Notes: generated by a model from the letters alone, not told the origin. Counted from the stretch's first letter, positions 7,537 to 15,969 are shown. The stretch: DNA of 64,000 bases from an uncultured Schumannella sp. (GCF_905479755.1 NZ_CAJQNT010000027.1:16154-80153), one strand, 5' to 3'. Translations and numbers: made by a program.

Positions 7537-8915
7537 GCGCCGCACTCGAGGCCCGGATCGCCGAGTGGCGCGCCTTCGCCACCCGCAGCCGCGCCGTCGA
7601 CGCGGTCGATGCCGACGAGCTCGAGTCGCACCTGCGCGACTCGATCGATGCACTTCGCACGGCCGGGCTCGACGACGATGAGGCGTTCCTGGTCGCCGCG
7701 AAGCGCCTCGGCGCGCTCGACCCGATCTCCCGCGAGTTCGCGCGCGTGCACAGCGCCCGGCTCTGGAAGCAGCTCGTGCTCTCTGGGGTGGGACCGGAGG
7801 CGGCAGAGTCCGGTCGTGTGCGGCGACACGAGCTTTTCGTCGTGGTGGCTTTCGCCCTTGGCGCGGCGGTACTCGTGCAGCTTCTTCGCCTCGGAACCGG
7901 CGCCGTGAGCGCGGACTCCCCGTATGGCGCCGAGGGGTTCCGATGGTTCAGCGGACTGTTGCCCGCGGTGCTCGCGACGCCCGTCATCGGATACCTCGCC
8001 TGGCTGCGGCGTCTGAGCCTCGCCGAGATTGCGGCGCCCGCGGCGCTCGTGACGGTGACCACCCTCGCTCTGCTCATCCCGCCCTTCGATCTCGGCGGCC
8101 TCACAGCTCCGGTCGCCGCGCTCCACTCCCCGGTCGTGCTCTGGTTCGCGGTCGCGCTGACCTATCTCGGAACCGAGTGGCGGTCGTCAGAGCGCCGCAT
8201 GGATGTTGTTCGCTTCACCGGCGAGTTCGCGATCTACGTCGTCCTCATCGTGCTCGGCGGCGGAGTGTTGTTCGGCCTGACGAGTGTCATCATCGGGGCG
8301 ATCGCGCCAGACGCGGTGTCCGAGCTGGCGGCGTGGATCCTCCCCTCCGGGGGCGCGGCCTCGCTCGTGGTGGCGGCCTGGCTGGTGGAATCGAAGCAGA
8401 GCGTGATCGAGAACATCGCGCCCGTGCTGACGGCCATCTTCACGCCGCTGTTCGCGGTCATGCTCGCCATCTCGGCGGCGCTTTACGCCGCCTTCGGGAT
8501 CGGCCGCGACTTCGACCGCGAGCTGCTCGCCACCTTCGACGTCGTGTTGGTGGTGGTGCTCGCTCTGCTGCTCTACGGCCTCTCGGCCCGGCGCCCTGAG
8601 ACAGCCTCGAGGGTGATGGATGTGCTGCGGCTTGTCGCGATCGCGGCAGCCCTGGCGCTCGACGCTCTCGTATTGGGGTCGATGTTCGCGCGCATCGGTG
8701 AGTTCGGCTTCACGCCCAACCGAGTTGCGGCGCTCGGACTCAACGTGCTGCTCTTCGCCAACCTGGCGGTCGCGGCGGCCCTTGGAGTTCGCGCACTGCG
8801 AGGCCGCGGCACCCCCGCTGCCCCCGAGAGCTGGCAGACGCGCTACCTGCCCGTGTTCGGCGGCTGGGCGCTGCTCATGGTCGTCGCGCTCCCGCCGATG
8901 TTCGGCTACGCGTAG
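7533..8915 (+). CDS. Membrane protein with N-terminal permease-prefix (HAAS-like) domain
   Basis: A 460-residue protein with two parts. Residues about 1-75 form a helical soluble domain (DELESHLRDSIDALRTAGLDD, then AFLVAAKRLG) of the type found in membrane proteins paired with PadR regulators. About ten hydrophobic helices follow, for instance VVVAFALGAAVLVQLL and VAVALTYLGTEW. The GTG at 7533 overlaps the padR stop. No catalytic motif is visible and the biochemical role is unknown; related proteins are implicated in envelope stress responses. The pair appears inserted between rseP and dxr. Confidence 0.82.
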   Translation: MSAALEARIAEWRAFATRSRAVDAVDADELESHLRDSIDALRTAGLDDDEAFLVAAKRLGALDPISREFARVHSARLWKQLVLSGVGPEAAESGRVRRHELFVVVAFALGAAVLVQLLRLGTGAVSADSPYGAEGFRWFSGLLPAVLATPVIGYLAWLRRLSLAEIAAPAALVTVTTLALLIPPFDLGGLTAPVAALHSPVVLWFAVALTYLGTEWRSSERRMDVVRFTGEFAIYVVLIVLGGGVLFGLTSVIIGAIAPDAVSELAAWILPSGGAASLVVAAWLVESKQSVIENIAPVLTAIFTPLFAVMLAISAALYAAFGIGRDFDRELLATFDVVLVVVLALLLYGLSARRPETASRVMDVLRLVAIAAALALDALVLGSMFARIGEFGFTPNRVAALGLNVLLFANLAVAAALGVRALRGRGTPAAPESWQTRYLPVFGGWALLMVVALPPMFGYA

Positions 8916-8924
8916 CGAACCAGC

Positions 8925-10004
8925 TCAGCCCGCGAGCAGGGCGTCGGCGCACTCGCGCGCCCACCGCTCCGCCTCGAGCACCGTCTCCAGGCTCAGCTCG
9001 GACTCCGGCTGGTGCGCCTCGACGACGCGCTCGACGGTCTCGAGGATGTCGAGGAACCCGATGGCGCCCGCATGGAACGCCTCGACCGCCTGCTCGTTGG
9101 CGGCGTTGAATACTGCGGGGAACGTGGCCCCGGCCGCGCCGACGCGCTTGGCGAGCGCGACGGCCGGGAACGCCTCCTCATCAAGGGGCGCGAACTCCCA
9201 GGCGGATGCCGCCGTCCAGTCGAGCGGAGCCCCGACGCCCGCCACCCGGTGCGGCCAGTCGAGGCCGAGCGAGATCGGCAGTCGCATGTCGGGCGGCGAG
9301 GCCTGGGCGATCGTCGAGCCGTCGACGAACTCGACCATCGAGTGCACGATCGACTGCGGGTGCACCGTCACCTCGATCCGCTCGTACGGCACGTCGAAGA
9401 GCAGGTGCGCCTCGATCACTTCGAGGCCCTTGTTGACGAGCGTCGCCGAGTTGGTGGTGATGACCTTGCCCATGTCCCAGGTGGGGTGGGCGAGCGCCTC
9501 CGCGGGCGTCACCTCGCGCAACTGCTCGCGGCTGCGACCGCGAAAGGGCCCCCCGGATGCGGTGAGCACCAGGCGGGCGACCTCGGCATCCGATCCGGCC
9601 CGCAGTGCTTGCGCGATCGCGGAGTGCTCGGAGTCGACCGGCACGATCTGCCCGGGCCTCGCGAGCGCCTTCACGAGCGGACCGCCGACGATCAGGCTCT
9701 CCTTATTGGCAAGCGCGAGCGTCGCCCCGGTCTCGAGCGCGGCGAGCGTCGGCGCGAGCCCGACCGAGCCGGTGATGCCGTTGAGCACGACGTCGGCGGG
9801 GGTGTCGCGCACCAGCTGCACCGCCTCGTCGACCCCGAGCGCGGTGCGCTCAACGCCGGTCGCGAGCACCTGTTCGGCGAGCTTCTCCTTGTTGCGGCCG
9901 GCGGCGAGCCCAACCAACTCGAAGCGGTCGGGGTTCGCGGCGATCACCTCGAGCGCCTGGACTCCGATGGAGCCGGTGGACCCGAGGACGATCACGCGAC
10001 GCAT
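8925..10004 (-). CDS. dxr: 1-deoxy-D-xylulose-5-phosphate reductoisomerase
   Basis: Second enzyme of the MEP isoprenoid pathway, converting DXP to 2-C-methyl-D-erythritol 4-phosphate with NADPH; cytoplasmic, 359 residues. The NADPH-binding [13 protein letters not shown] is at the N-terminus. The metal and substrate motifs PVDSEHSA (about 150-157), LTASGGPFR and [13 protein letters not shown] are all present, followed by the C-terminal four-helix domain. The ATG at 10004 has no ribosome-binding site but has TAACCT seven bases upstream. The plus-strand membrane-protein gene converges on it with a 9-bp gap. Confidence 0.97.
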   Translation of the reverse strand: MRRVIVLGSTGSIGVQALEVIAANPDRFELVGLAAGRNKEKLAEQVLATGVERTALGVDEAVQLVRDTPADVVLNGITGSVGLAPTLAALETGATLALANKESLIVGGPLVKALARPGQIVPVDSEHSAIAQALRAGSDAEVARLVLTASGGPFRGRSREQLREVTPAEALAHPTWDMGKVITTNSATLVNKGLEVIEAHLLFDVPYERIEVTVHPQSIVHSMVEFVDGSTIAQASPPDMRLPISLGLDWPHRVAGVGAPLDWTAASAWEFAPLDEEAFPAVALAKRVGAAGATFPAVFNAANEQAVEAFHAGAIGFLDILETVERVVEAHQPESELSLETVLEAERWARECADALLAG

Positions 10005-10011
10005 GTGCGCC

Positions 10012-10040
10012 AGGTTACGCGCTGCGAACTCCGCAGCGCG
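10012..10040 (-). terminator. GC hairpin between the FKBP gene and dxr, abutting the dxr -10 element
   Basis: CGCGCTGCG (10018-10026) and CGCAGCGCG (10032-10040) form a perfect 9-bp stem with a 5-base loop, just after the FKBP gene ends on the minus strand. There is no T-run. Directly beside it, 10012-10017 reads TAACCT on the minus strand, the likely -10 of dxr. The hairpin could be a terminator for the FKBP gene or an operator for dxr. Confidence 0.5.
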
Positions 10041-10061
10041 AAACCCGGGCAGTGCGTCGGA

Positions 10062-11039
10062 CTAGACCGCGGGCGTCGTGGCGAGGATGTCGACCACGAA
10101 GACGATCGTGTCGTCCTCTTCGATGCCGGCAGTCTCGTTGCCGCCGCTCGGGCCGTAGCCGAGGTCGGCTGGGATGATCACGACAACCTGCGAGCCGACG
10201 GCCTGGCCGACGAGCGCGTCACCGAAGCCCTCGATCACGCCCTCCGTCGAGAAGCTCGTCGGGCCGCTGCCCCAGCTCTCGTCGAAGATCTCGCCGGTGC
10301 GCCAGTTGATGCCCTGGTACTGCACCGTGACGGTGTCGCCGGCGGCAACGACGTCACCGTCGCCGACACGCGTGAGCGCGAGCGTGAGCTCGTCGGGGGC
10401 GTCCTCATCGGGAATGGTGACCGTCGGGCGGCCATCCGCGTCGAACTCGACCGAGAGCGGGAAGTCATCCGGCAGGTCCTGCTCTTCGCCATCCGCCGCG
10501 GTCGCCACGACATCCACGACATCAACGACGAAGATCACCGAATCGCCGGCCTCGATTCCGAAGTCCGCGTAGCCGAGGTCGCCGAAGGCATCGACGGATG
10601 CGACAACACTTGCGATCCGGTCGCCGACGCTCGCGCACTCCACGGTCTTCACGATCCCGGGAAGCGTGACCGCCTCATCGACAGTGAGCTGGATCGACCC
10701 GCCGGTCCCGAATCCGGTCGAGGTGGCGAGCTCACCCGTCACCGCGTTGTAGAGCGTGAAGTCGAGCAGCGCGAGGCTGCCGGCCTCCACCTGCTCGCCG
10801 TCACCCTCACTGACGATCGTGCGCTGCGTCTCCTCCACCGAGACGGGCGCGTCGATCGTGACAGTGGGCTCCTCGCCGAACGCCCCGACGACCGAAATGG
10901 CCTCCGACGTCGAGCCGGACGCGATCCCGACGCACGAACCGTCGCCGGTCGCGGTGTCAGTCTCGGTGCTCGTCGCGGTGCAACCCGCGAGGATGAGCGC
11001 GGCAGCGGTCACAGACAAAATGGGCAAGGCGGAACGCAC
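10062..11039 (-). CDS. FKBP-type peptidyl-prolyl isomerase lipoprotein with two FKBP-like domains
   Basis: Exported peptidyl-prolyl cis-trans isomerase of about 325 residues. The signal peptide ends in the lipobox LAGC. Two FKBP-like halves follow. The first (about 60-170) is degenerate. The second, near the C-terminus, has the FKBP core VTVQYQGINWRTGEIFDESW and PADLGYG. GTG 11039 was preferred because GAGGAG lies 4 bases upstream; an ATG at 11066 is an alternative that would add nine residues before the signal peptide. Likely helps fold secreted proteins. Confidence 0.88.
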   Translation of the reverse strand: MRSALPILSVTAAALILAGCTATSTETDTATGDGSCVGIASGSTSEAISVVGAFGEEPTVTIDAPVSVEETQRTIVSEGDGEQVEAGSLALLDFTLYNAVTGELATSTGFGTGGSIQLTVDEAVTLPGIVKTVECASVGDRIASVVASVDAFGDLGYADFGIEAGDSVIFVVDVVDVVATAADGEEQDLPDDFPLSVEFDADGRPTVTIPDEDAPDELTLALTRVGDGDVVAAGDTVTVQYQGINWRTGEIFDESWGSGPTSFSTEGVIEGFGDALVGQAVGSQVVVIIPADLGYGPSGGNETAGIEEDDTIVFVVDILATTPAV

Positions 11040-11118
11040 GGGACTCCTCGGGGTTGTTTCGACCATCCTCGTGCACAAAGCTATGCCCGCGCTGTACGCC
11101 CCGCTGTCGGGTGCGAAC

Positions 11119-11124
11119 TACTCT
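11119..11124 (+). promoter_or_regulatory. -10 element of gabT copy 1
   Basis: TACTCT lies 6 bases before ATG 11131. This matches the TANNNT-N6-start pattern seen at several genes here, although GGAG inside the spacer could also act as a weak ribosome-binding site. Confidence 0.4.
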
Positions 11125-11130
11125 GGAGTC

Positions 11131-12456
11131 ATGGAATTCAGCGTCCCGCAGGAGCGCAAGCTCGTCAGCGAACTCCCCGGCCCGAAGTCGATCGCCTTGC
11201 AGGAGCGTCGGGTCGCGAGCGTGTCGCGCGGCGCGGGAACCCTCGCCAACATCTACATGGACCACGGTGCCGGCGCGATCCTCGTCGACGTCGACGGCAA
11301 CCAGCTCATCGACCTCGGCTGCGGCATCGGTGTGACCACCATCGGGCACGCCAACCCCGAGGTCGCCGAGGCCGCCTACGAGCAGTCCAAGAAGCTCACC
11401 CACACACTGTTCACCGTGACGCCGTACGAGAACTACGTGGCCGTCGCCGAGAAGCTCGCCGAGATCACCCCCGGCGACTTCGAGAAGCGCTCCGTCCTCG
11501 TCAACTCGGGCGCCGAAGCCGTCGAGAACGCGGTCAAGATCGCCCGCAAGTTCACGGGCCGCCGGGCGATCGTCTCCCTCGACCATGCCTTCCACGGCCG
11601 CACCAACCTGACGATGGCGATGACCTACCGCCCCTGGCCCGAGCGCGCCGGCATGGGCCCGTTCCCGGGCGAGTTGTACTCGGTGCCCGTCAGCTACCCG
11701 TTCCGTGACGGCCTCTCCGGCGAAGACGCCGCCGCGAAGACCATCGACTACATCACCACCCACATCGGCGCGAGCGAAGTTGCCGCGTTCTTCGTCGAGC
11801 CGATCCAGGGCGACGGCGGCATCGTCATCCCCGCGCCCGGCTACTTCGCCGCGATCAAAAAATTCTGCGACGACAACGGCATCGTCTTCGTCGCCGACGA
11901 GATCCAGGCGGGCATCGCCCGCACCGGCACCTGGTACTCGATCGAGCACCACGGCGTCGTGCCCGACCTCGTCACCACCGCGAAAGGCATCGCGGGCGGA
12001 TTCCCCCTCGCCGCCGTCACCGGCCGCGCCGACATCATGGATGCCGTCCAACCCGGCGGCATCGGCGGCACCTTCGGCGGCAATCCGGTCTCGACCGCGG
12101 CCGCCCTCAAGGTGTTCGAAATCATCGAACGCGACAACCTGCTCGGCGAGGCGCTCCGCGTCGAGCGCGCGCTGCAGGCGCGCATCGGCGACTGGGCCGA
12201 AAGGTTCGACATCGTCGGCGAAGTGCGGGGCAAGGGCGCCATGTTCGGCGTCGAACTCGTCAAGCCCGGCACCCGCGATCCGAACCCGGAGGCGCTCAGC
12301 GCGGTGCTGAAGTTCGCGCTCGAGCGCGGAGTCATCCCCCTCGACGCGGGAAGCTGGGACTCGGTGCTGCGCATCATGCCGAGCGTCGTGATCAGCGAAG
12401 CGCTCATCGACGACGCGGCGACGGTGCTCGAAGAGGCCTTCGCCTCGCTCGGCTAG
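11131..12456 (+). CDS. gabT: 4-aminobutyrate aminotransferase, copy 1
   Basis: Class-III PLP aminotransferase of 441 residues, predicted to move the amino group of GABA to 2-oxoglutarate giving succinate semialdehyde. The PLP pocket motif NSGAEAVENAVKIAR, the Asp motif FVADEIQAGIARTG and the Schiff-base lysine in TTAKGIAGGFPLA are intact, as is GGTFGGNP. It is closely related along its whole length to the second copy at 14316 (shared DVD..LIDLG/LLDLG GIGVTTIGH and HGRTNLTMAM). Divergent from the FKBP gene. Two copies 2 kb apart suggest duplication or specialisation for related omega-amino acids. Confidence 0.93.
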   Translation: MEFSVPQERKLVSELPGPKSIALQERRVASVSRGAGTLANIYMDHGAGAILVDVDGNQLIDLGCGIGVTTIGHANPEVAEAAYEQSKKLTHTLFTVTPYENYVAVAEKLAEITPGDFEKRSVLVNSGAEAVENAVKIARKFTGRRAIVSLDHAFHGRTNLTMAMTYRPWPERAGMGPFPGELYSVPVSYPFRDGLSGEDAAAKTIDYITTHIGASEVAAFFVEPIQGDGGIVIPAPGYFAAIKKFCDDNGIVFVADEIQAGIARTGTWYSIEHHGVVPDLVTTAKGIAGGFPLAAVTGRADIMDAVQPGGIGGTFGGNPVSTAAALKVFEIIERDNLLGEALRVERALQARIGDWAERFDIVGEVRGKGAMFGVELVKPGTRDPNPEALSAVLKFALERGVIPLDAGSWDSVLRIMPSVVISEALIDDAATVLEEAFASLG

Positions 12457-12461
12457 GCGCG

Positions 12462-13487
12462 ATGAGCGTGACTTCGCCGCCGGAGACGGGGCGGCACCGA
12501 CAACCGCGGCGGCGCCCGTGGGTGTCGCTCCTCGCCTCGCTGACCGTCATCGCGGTCGCCGCGATCGTGATCGCGCCCTGGGACGCGCAGCGCCGCCAGG
12601 TGATCGCCGACCAGATCACCGTCTGGACGAATCCGCCGAGCGCGGAGATCGAAGCGATCGCCGACGCGACGCTGCTCACCGAGGACGCCCGACGCGTGTT
12701 CTTCGCGAGCCTGCCCGTCATCGAGGAGGCCGAGACCTTCAACGAGCACTGCTCCATCGAGGGCGCGACCGTGCTCGGCTGCTACGCGGCGGAACGCATC
12801 TACGTCTTCAACGTCACCGACGACCGGCTCGCCGGGACGGTCGAAGTCACCGCCGTGCACGAGCTCATGCACGCGCTCTACGACCGGCTCTCGAGTTCGG
12901 AGCGGGAACGCGTGGATGCCCTGGTCGCCGCAGCGGTCGCCGAAATCCCCGACGACGACCCGGTGCGCGACGTGCTCGCCACCTACCCCGAATCGCAGCA
13001 GGCCGACGAGTGGCACGCACGGCTCGCGACCGAGTTCTCCGATATCGGCACCGAACTCGAAGAGTATTTCGCGCAGTATTTCGGCAACCGGCAGCTCGTC
13101 GTCGAACTCACCGCCCAATCGCGCGCCGCACTCACCGAACTGGAGAGCGAAATCGCCGCCCTCGTCGCGCAGATCGACGAGCTCGGCGCCGACCTCGAGA
13201 GCCGCGGAAACCGCTACGAGCAGCAGCTCGCGACACTCAACACGGAGATCGCCGACTTCAACCGGCGCGCCGACGCCGACGAGTTCGACAGCGCCGAACA
13301 GTTCAACTCGGAGCGCGCCGCCCTCCTCGCACGCAGCGACGCGCTCGAGGCCGACCGCATCGACCTCAACGCCGACACCGCCCGATACAACGAACTGGTC
13401 GCCGAGCTGAACGCCCTCGATGCGCGCTACGCCGACCTGTACTCGCAACTCTCCAGCACACAAGCCCCCTCGAACGTCGAGGATTAA
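12462..13487 (+). CDS. Membrane-anchored putative zinc metallopeptidase with C-terminal coiled coil
   Basis: I do not recognise a named family for this 341-residue protein. A basic N-terminus and one membrane segment (about 21-40, LLASLTVIAVAAIVIAP) place the rest outside the cell. Residues 133-137 are HELMH, a canonical HExxH zinc motif. A glutamate-rich stretch (EFSDIGTELEEYF, about 188-205) could supply the third ligand, as in gluzincins. Two cysteines (C97, C107) just before the motif may form a disulfide. The last third is a long Ala/Glu/Leu-rich coiled coil. It starts 5 bp after gabT copy 1. Peptidase activity is inferred from the motif only. Confidence 0.75.
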   Translation: MSVTSPPETGRHRQPRRRPWVSLLASLTVIAVAAIVIAPWDAQRRQVIADQITVWTNPPSAEIEAIADATLLTEDARRVFFASLPVIEEAETFNEHCSIEGATVLGCYAAERIYVFNVTDDRLAGTVEVTAVHELMHALYDRLSSSERERVDALVAAAVAEIPDDDPVRDVLATYPESQQADEWHARLATEFSDIGTELEEYFAQYFGNRQLVVELTAQSRAALTELESEIAALVAQIDELGADLESRGNRYEQQLATLNTEIADFNRRADADEFDSAEQFNSERAALLARSDALEADRIDLNADTARYNELVAELNALDARYADLYSQLSSTQAPSNVED

Positions 13488-13534
13488 CCGCCGAACAGTC
13501 GTACGATCGGGTCACGAACTTCGAAGGAGAAGCG

Positions 13535-13771
13535 ATGAGCGACACGATCTTGGGCAAACTCAGCGGCGGACCGCTCGGCGGCCAGACGCTGCCGCTCTCG
13601 GCGACCACGCTCGCCGAGGTCGACGACGAACTGATCCTGCCCTGGGAACAGGGACAACTGATCTACCGTCGCGCTGGCGAAGCCGAAAACACCGGCCCGC
13701 ACGACGGGCCGACGATGGTGCCGTTCCGCTACGACGCCGAACACTCCGCCAACTCGGCCCCCGAAGACTAG
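13535..13771 (+). CDS. Small conserved-looking protein of unknown function (78 residues)
   Basis: A short soluble protein preceded by GAAGGAGA, one of the clearest ribosome-binding sites in the window, four bases before ATG 13535. It begins MSDTILGKLSGGPLGGQT and has an ILPWEQGQLIYRR core, then a polar tail. There is no signal peptide or membrane segment, and no family is recognised. Its TAG overlaps the stop of the convergent OsmC gene in a palindromic CTAG. The ribosome-binding site, codon usage and tight packing support it as a real gene. Confidence 0.7.
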   Translation: MSDTILGKLSGGPLGGQTLPLSATTLAEVDDELILPWEQGQLIYRRAGEAENTGPHDGPTMVPFRYDAEHSANSAPED

Positions 13772-14238
13772 GCGCGCACGACCAGTTCGGGCTCGTGCCG
13801 CACGGGGAAGTTCACCGAGTTGGCGATGAAGCAGAGCGCTCTCGCCTCGGCGTGGAGTTCGCGGGCCCGGTCCCGGTCCCCCGCCGAGATTGTGACGACG
13901 GGGCGCAGCACGGCCTCGCGAAAGCGGCCCGCGCCGTCCGCATCCACGACGAGGATGCCCGAGGCGGCATCGCGGTACTCCTCGACGACGACGCCCGCCG
14001 CCGTCGCCACATACAGATAGCTGAGCATGTGGCACTGGCTGAGCGCCGCGATGAGTTCCTCCTCCGGGTTCCAAAGCGCCGCATCCCCGTGAAAGACGCG
14101 CGCGCTCGACGCGCGGATCGCCTCTTTTCCGGGTGCGGAGATGATGTGCTCGCGACCGAAGCCCCGCGCGGTGCGGGTTCCCTCACCGCGGTTTCCCGTC
14201 CACTCGACGGAAACCGCAAACTCATGCGTGCTTTTCAC
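13768..14238 (-). CDS. OsmC-family protein
   Basis: A 156-residue member of the OsmC/Ohr superfamily, thiol-dependent enzymes acting on organic hydroperoxides or related electrophiles. It has a GTRTARGFGREHII-type N-terminus, NPEEELIAALSQCHMLSYL holding the conserved cysteine, and a C-terminal ARALCFIANSVNFPV segment with a second cysteine. The GTG at 14238 was chosen because AAAGAGGGA lies about 6 bases upstream and it starts the domain; the open frame continues 15 codons further. Convergent with the 78-residue gene and sharing a CTAG stop with it. Confidence 0.87.
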   Translation of the reverse strand: MKSTHEFAVSVEWTGNRGEGTRTARGFGREHIISAPGKEAIRASSARVFHGDAALWNPEEELIAALSQCHMLSYLYVATAAGVVVEEYRDAASGILVVDADGAGRFREAVLRPVVTISAGDRDRARELHAEARALCFIANSVNFPVRHEPELVVRA

Positions 14239-14303
14239 CGGATTCCCTCTTTTCGGCGCGATCTTATTGCGCTTTTCGTCCAAATTCGTTGCACCCGGAG
14301 TCG

Positions 14304-14309
14304 TAGGAT
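14304..14309 (+). promoter_or_regulatory. -10 element of gabT copy 2, leaderless type
   Basis: TAGGAT followed by six bases (CTGAGC) and then ATG 14316. No ribosome-binding site is present between, so the mRNA probably begins at the start codon. Confidence 0.5.
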
Positions 14310-14315
14310 CTGAGC

Positions 14316-15662
14316 ATGAGCGACACGCTGACCTCCCCCACGCTAGCCCCGGTCCCGACGATGCGTCGCGTCGTCACGGCCATCCCCGGGCCGAAGTCGG
14401 CGCAGCTGGAGGAGCGCCGACGCGCGGTCGTTTCGACGGGGGTCTCCTCCGCGCTCCCCGTCTACATCGCGCGCGCCCACGGCGCGATCCTCGTCGACGT
14501 TGACGACAATGCTCTGCTCGACCTGGGCGGCGGCATCGGCGTCACCACGATCGGTCACACCGACGACGCCGTCGTCGCTGCGGCGCGCGAACAGCTCGGC
14601 GATGTGACCCACACACTCTTCACGATCACGCCGTACGAGGAGTACATCCGCGTCGCAGAGCTGCTTGCCGAGCACACCCCGGGCGACTTCGCCAAGAAGA
14701 CCGTGCTCGTCAACTCGGGCGCCGAAGCCGTCGAGAACGGCGTCAAGATCGCCCGCAAGTACACCGGGCGCTCCGGCGTCGCGGTGCTGGAACACGCCTA
14801 TCACGGGCGCACCAACCTGACCATGGCGATGAACTTCAAGGCCATGCCCTACTCGCTCGGTTTCGGTCCCTTCGCCGGCGACGTCTACCGCGCCCCGAAC
14901 TCCTACCCGCTGCACGACGGACTCACCGGCGAGCAGGCGGCGGCGCGCACGATCGCCTACCTGGAGAAGACCGTCGGCGCGGCCGATCTCGCCTGCCTCG
15001 TCGTGGAGCCGATCCAGGGCGAAGGCGGCTTCATCGTGCCCGCCGCGGGCTATCTGCCGGCGCTGCAGGAGTGGTGCACCGCCCACGGGATCGTGTTCAT
15101 CGCCGACGAGATCCAGTCCGGCATGGCGCGCACCGGCCGCTACTTCGCGAGCGAACACTTCGGGTTGGTGCCCGACCTCGTGCTCTCGGCCAAGGGCATC
15201 GCGGGCGGCCTGCCGCTCGCGGGCGTCACCGGCCGGGCCGAGATCATGGATGCCGCCCAGCCCGGCGGCCTTGGCGGCACCTTCGGCGGCAACCCGGTCG
15301 CCTGCGCCGCCGCGATCGCCGTCTTCGAGCGCATCGAGAGCGACGACCTGCTCGCCGAGGCGACCCGTATCGAGGGTGTGCTCGTGCCCGCGCTCCGCGA
15401 GCTGCAGGCGCGCTTCCCCGTCATCCGCGAGGTGCGCGGCATCGGCGCGATGATCGCGATCGAGCTCGCCGACCCCGAGACCGGCGCGCCGAACGCGGCC
15501 GCCGTCGGCTCGCTCGTCGCGTACGCCGCGCAGCAGGGTGTGCTGCTGCTTTCGGCCGGCACGTACGGCAACGTGCTGCGCATGCTGCCCTCGCTCGCGA
15601 TCACCGACGAGCAGCTGCACGACGCGCTCGGCGTGCTCGAGTCGGGCCTCGCCGCGCTCTAA
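14316..15662 (+). CDS. gabT: 4-aminobutyrate aminotransferase, copy 2
   Basis: Class-III PLP aminotransferase of 448 residues, paralogue of the gene at 11131. It has NSGAEAVENGVKIARK, the Asp motif FIADEIQSGMARTG and the PLP lysine in SAKGIAGGLPLA. Compared with copy 1 it has a longer N-terminus (about 15 residues) and differs in the substrate pocket (GLGGTFGGNPVACAAA versus GIGGTFGGNPVSTAAA). It lies in a different transcription unit, with its own -10 element, and may handle GABA or a related omega-amino acid such as 5-aminovalerate. It is followed by a 382-bp convergent intergenic region full of repeats. Confidence 0.93.
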   Translation: MSDTLTSPTLAPVPTMRRVVTAIPGPKSAQLEERRRAVVSTGVSSALPVYIARAHGAILVDVDDNALLDLGGGIGVTTIGHTDDAVVAAAREQLGDVTHTLFTITPYEEYIRVAELLAEHTPGDFAKKTVLVNSGAEAVENGVKIARKYTGRSGVAVLEHAYHGRTNLTMAMNFKAMPYSLGFGPFAGDVYRAPNSYPLHDGLTGEQAAARTIAYLEKTVGAADLACLVVEPIQGEGGFIVPAAGYLPALQEWCTAHGIVFIADEIQSGMARTGRYFASEHFGLVPDLVLSAKGIAGGLPLAGVTGRAEIMDAAQPGGLGGTFGGNPVACAAAIAVFERIESDDLLAEATRIEGVLVPALRELQARFPVIREVRGIGAMIAIELADPETGAPNAAAVGSLVAYAAQQGVLLLSAGTYGNVLRMLPSLAITDEQLHDALGVLESGLAAL

Positions 15663-15670
15663 CCCCCACA

Positions 15671-15712
15671 CCGACACCCCCGCGCCGACACCCTCGCGCC
15701 GAAACCCTCGCG
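15671..15712 (+). repeat. Three 14-bp tandem repeats
   Basis: Three consecutive 14-bp units (15671-15684, 15685-15698, 15699-15712), each of the form CCGAMACCCYCGCG. They start nine bases after the gabT copy 2 stop codon. They belong to the 382-bp gene-free stretch 15663-16044. I see no small gene in that stretch, only repeats and hairpins. Confidence 0.8.
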
Positions 15713-15785
15713 CGCAAACTCGGAGATTCGGCACGCTCGTCCACGAGTCGTGGACGAAACGCCGGATTCTCCGACTTTGCGGAGG
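15711..15785. repeat. Palindromic intergenic repeat, copy 1
   Basis: A 75-bp unit nearly identical (74 of 75 bases) to 15895-15969. Its centre is TCCACGA-G-TCGTGGA, a 7-bp stem with one central base. The outer flanks (CGGAGATTCGGC and GCCGGATTCTCCG) are also imperfectly complementary, so the unit can fold into a long cruciform or RNA hairpin. It ends in CTCCG-ACTTTG-CGGAG, a second small hairpin. It lies between convergent genes and may act as a bidirectional terminator. Confidence 0.85.
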
Positions 15786-15823
15786 GAGCGCCGCATTCTC
15801 CGAGCTTGCGGAGGAAGCGCCGC
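15766..15823 (+). repeat. Two 29-bp tandem repeats at the edge of copy 1
   Basis: 15766-15794 and 15795-15823 are direct repeats matching at 26 of 29 positions. Each holds CTCCG-N6-CGGAG followed by GCGCCGC. The second unit occurs only in copy 1 of the palindromic element, so this edge appears to have been tandemly duplicated. Confidence 0.8.
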
Positions 15824-15894
15824 AGGCATCCGACTCCAACCGACACCACTCAACCCCCCAAACAGGCCCGGCTCCCTCAGGCGCATCTCACCCG

Positions 15895-15969
15895 CGCGCA
15901 AACTCGGAGATTCGGCACGCTCGTCCACGAGTCGTGGACGAGACGCCGGATTCTCCGACTTTGCGGAGG
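15895..15969. repeat. Palindromic intergenic repeat, copy 2
   Basis: Second 75-bp copy in the same orientation, differing from copy 1 at one base (GACGAGACG versus GACGAAACG). About 109 bp of unrelated sequence separates the two copies. Such near-identity in non-coding DNA implies recent duplication or active homogenisation. Confidence 0.85.
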
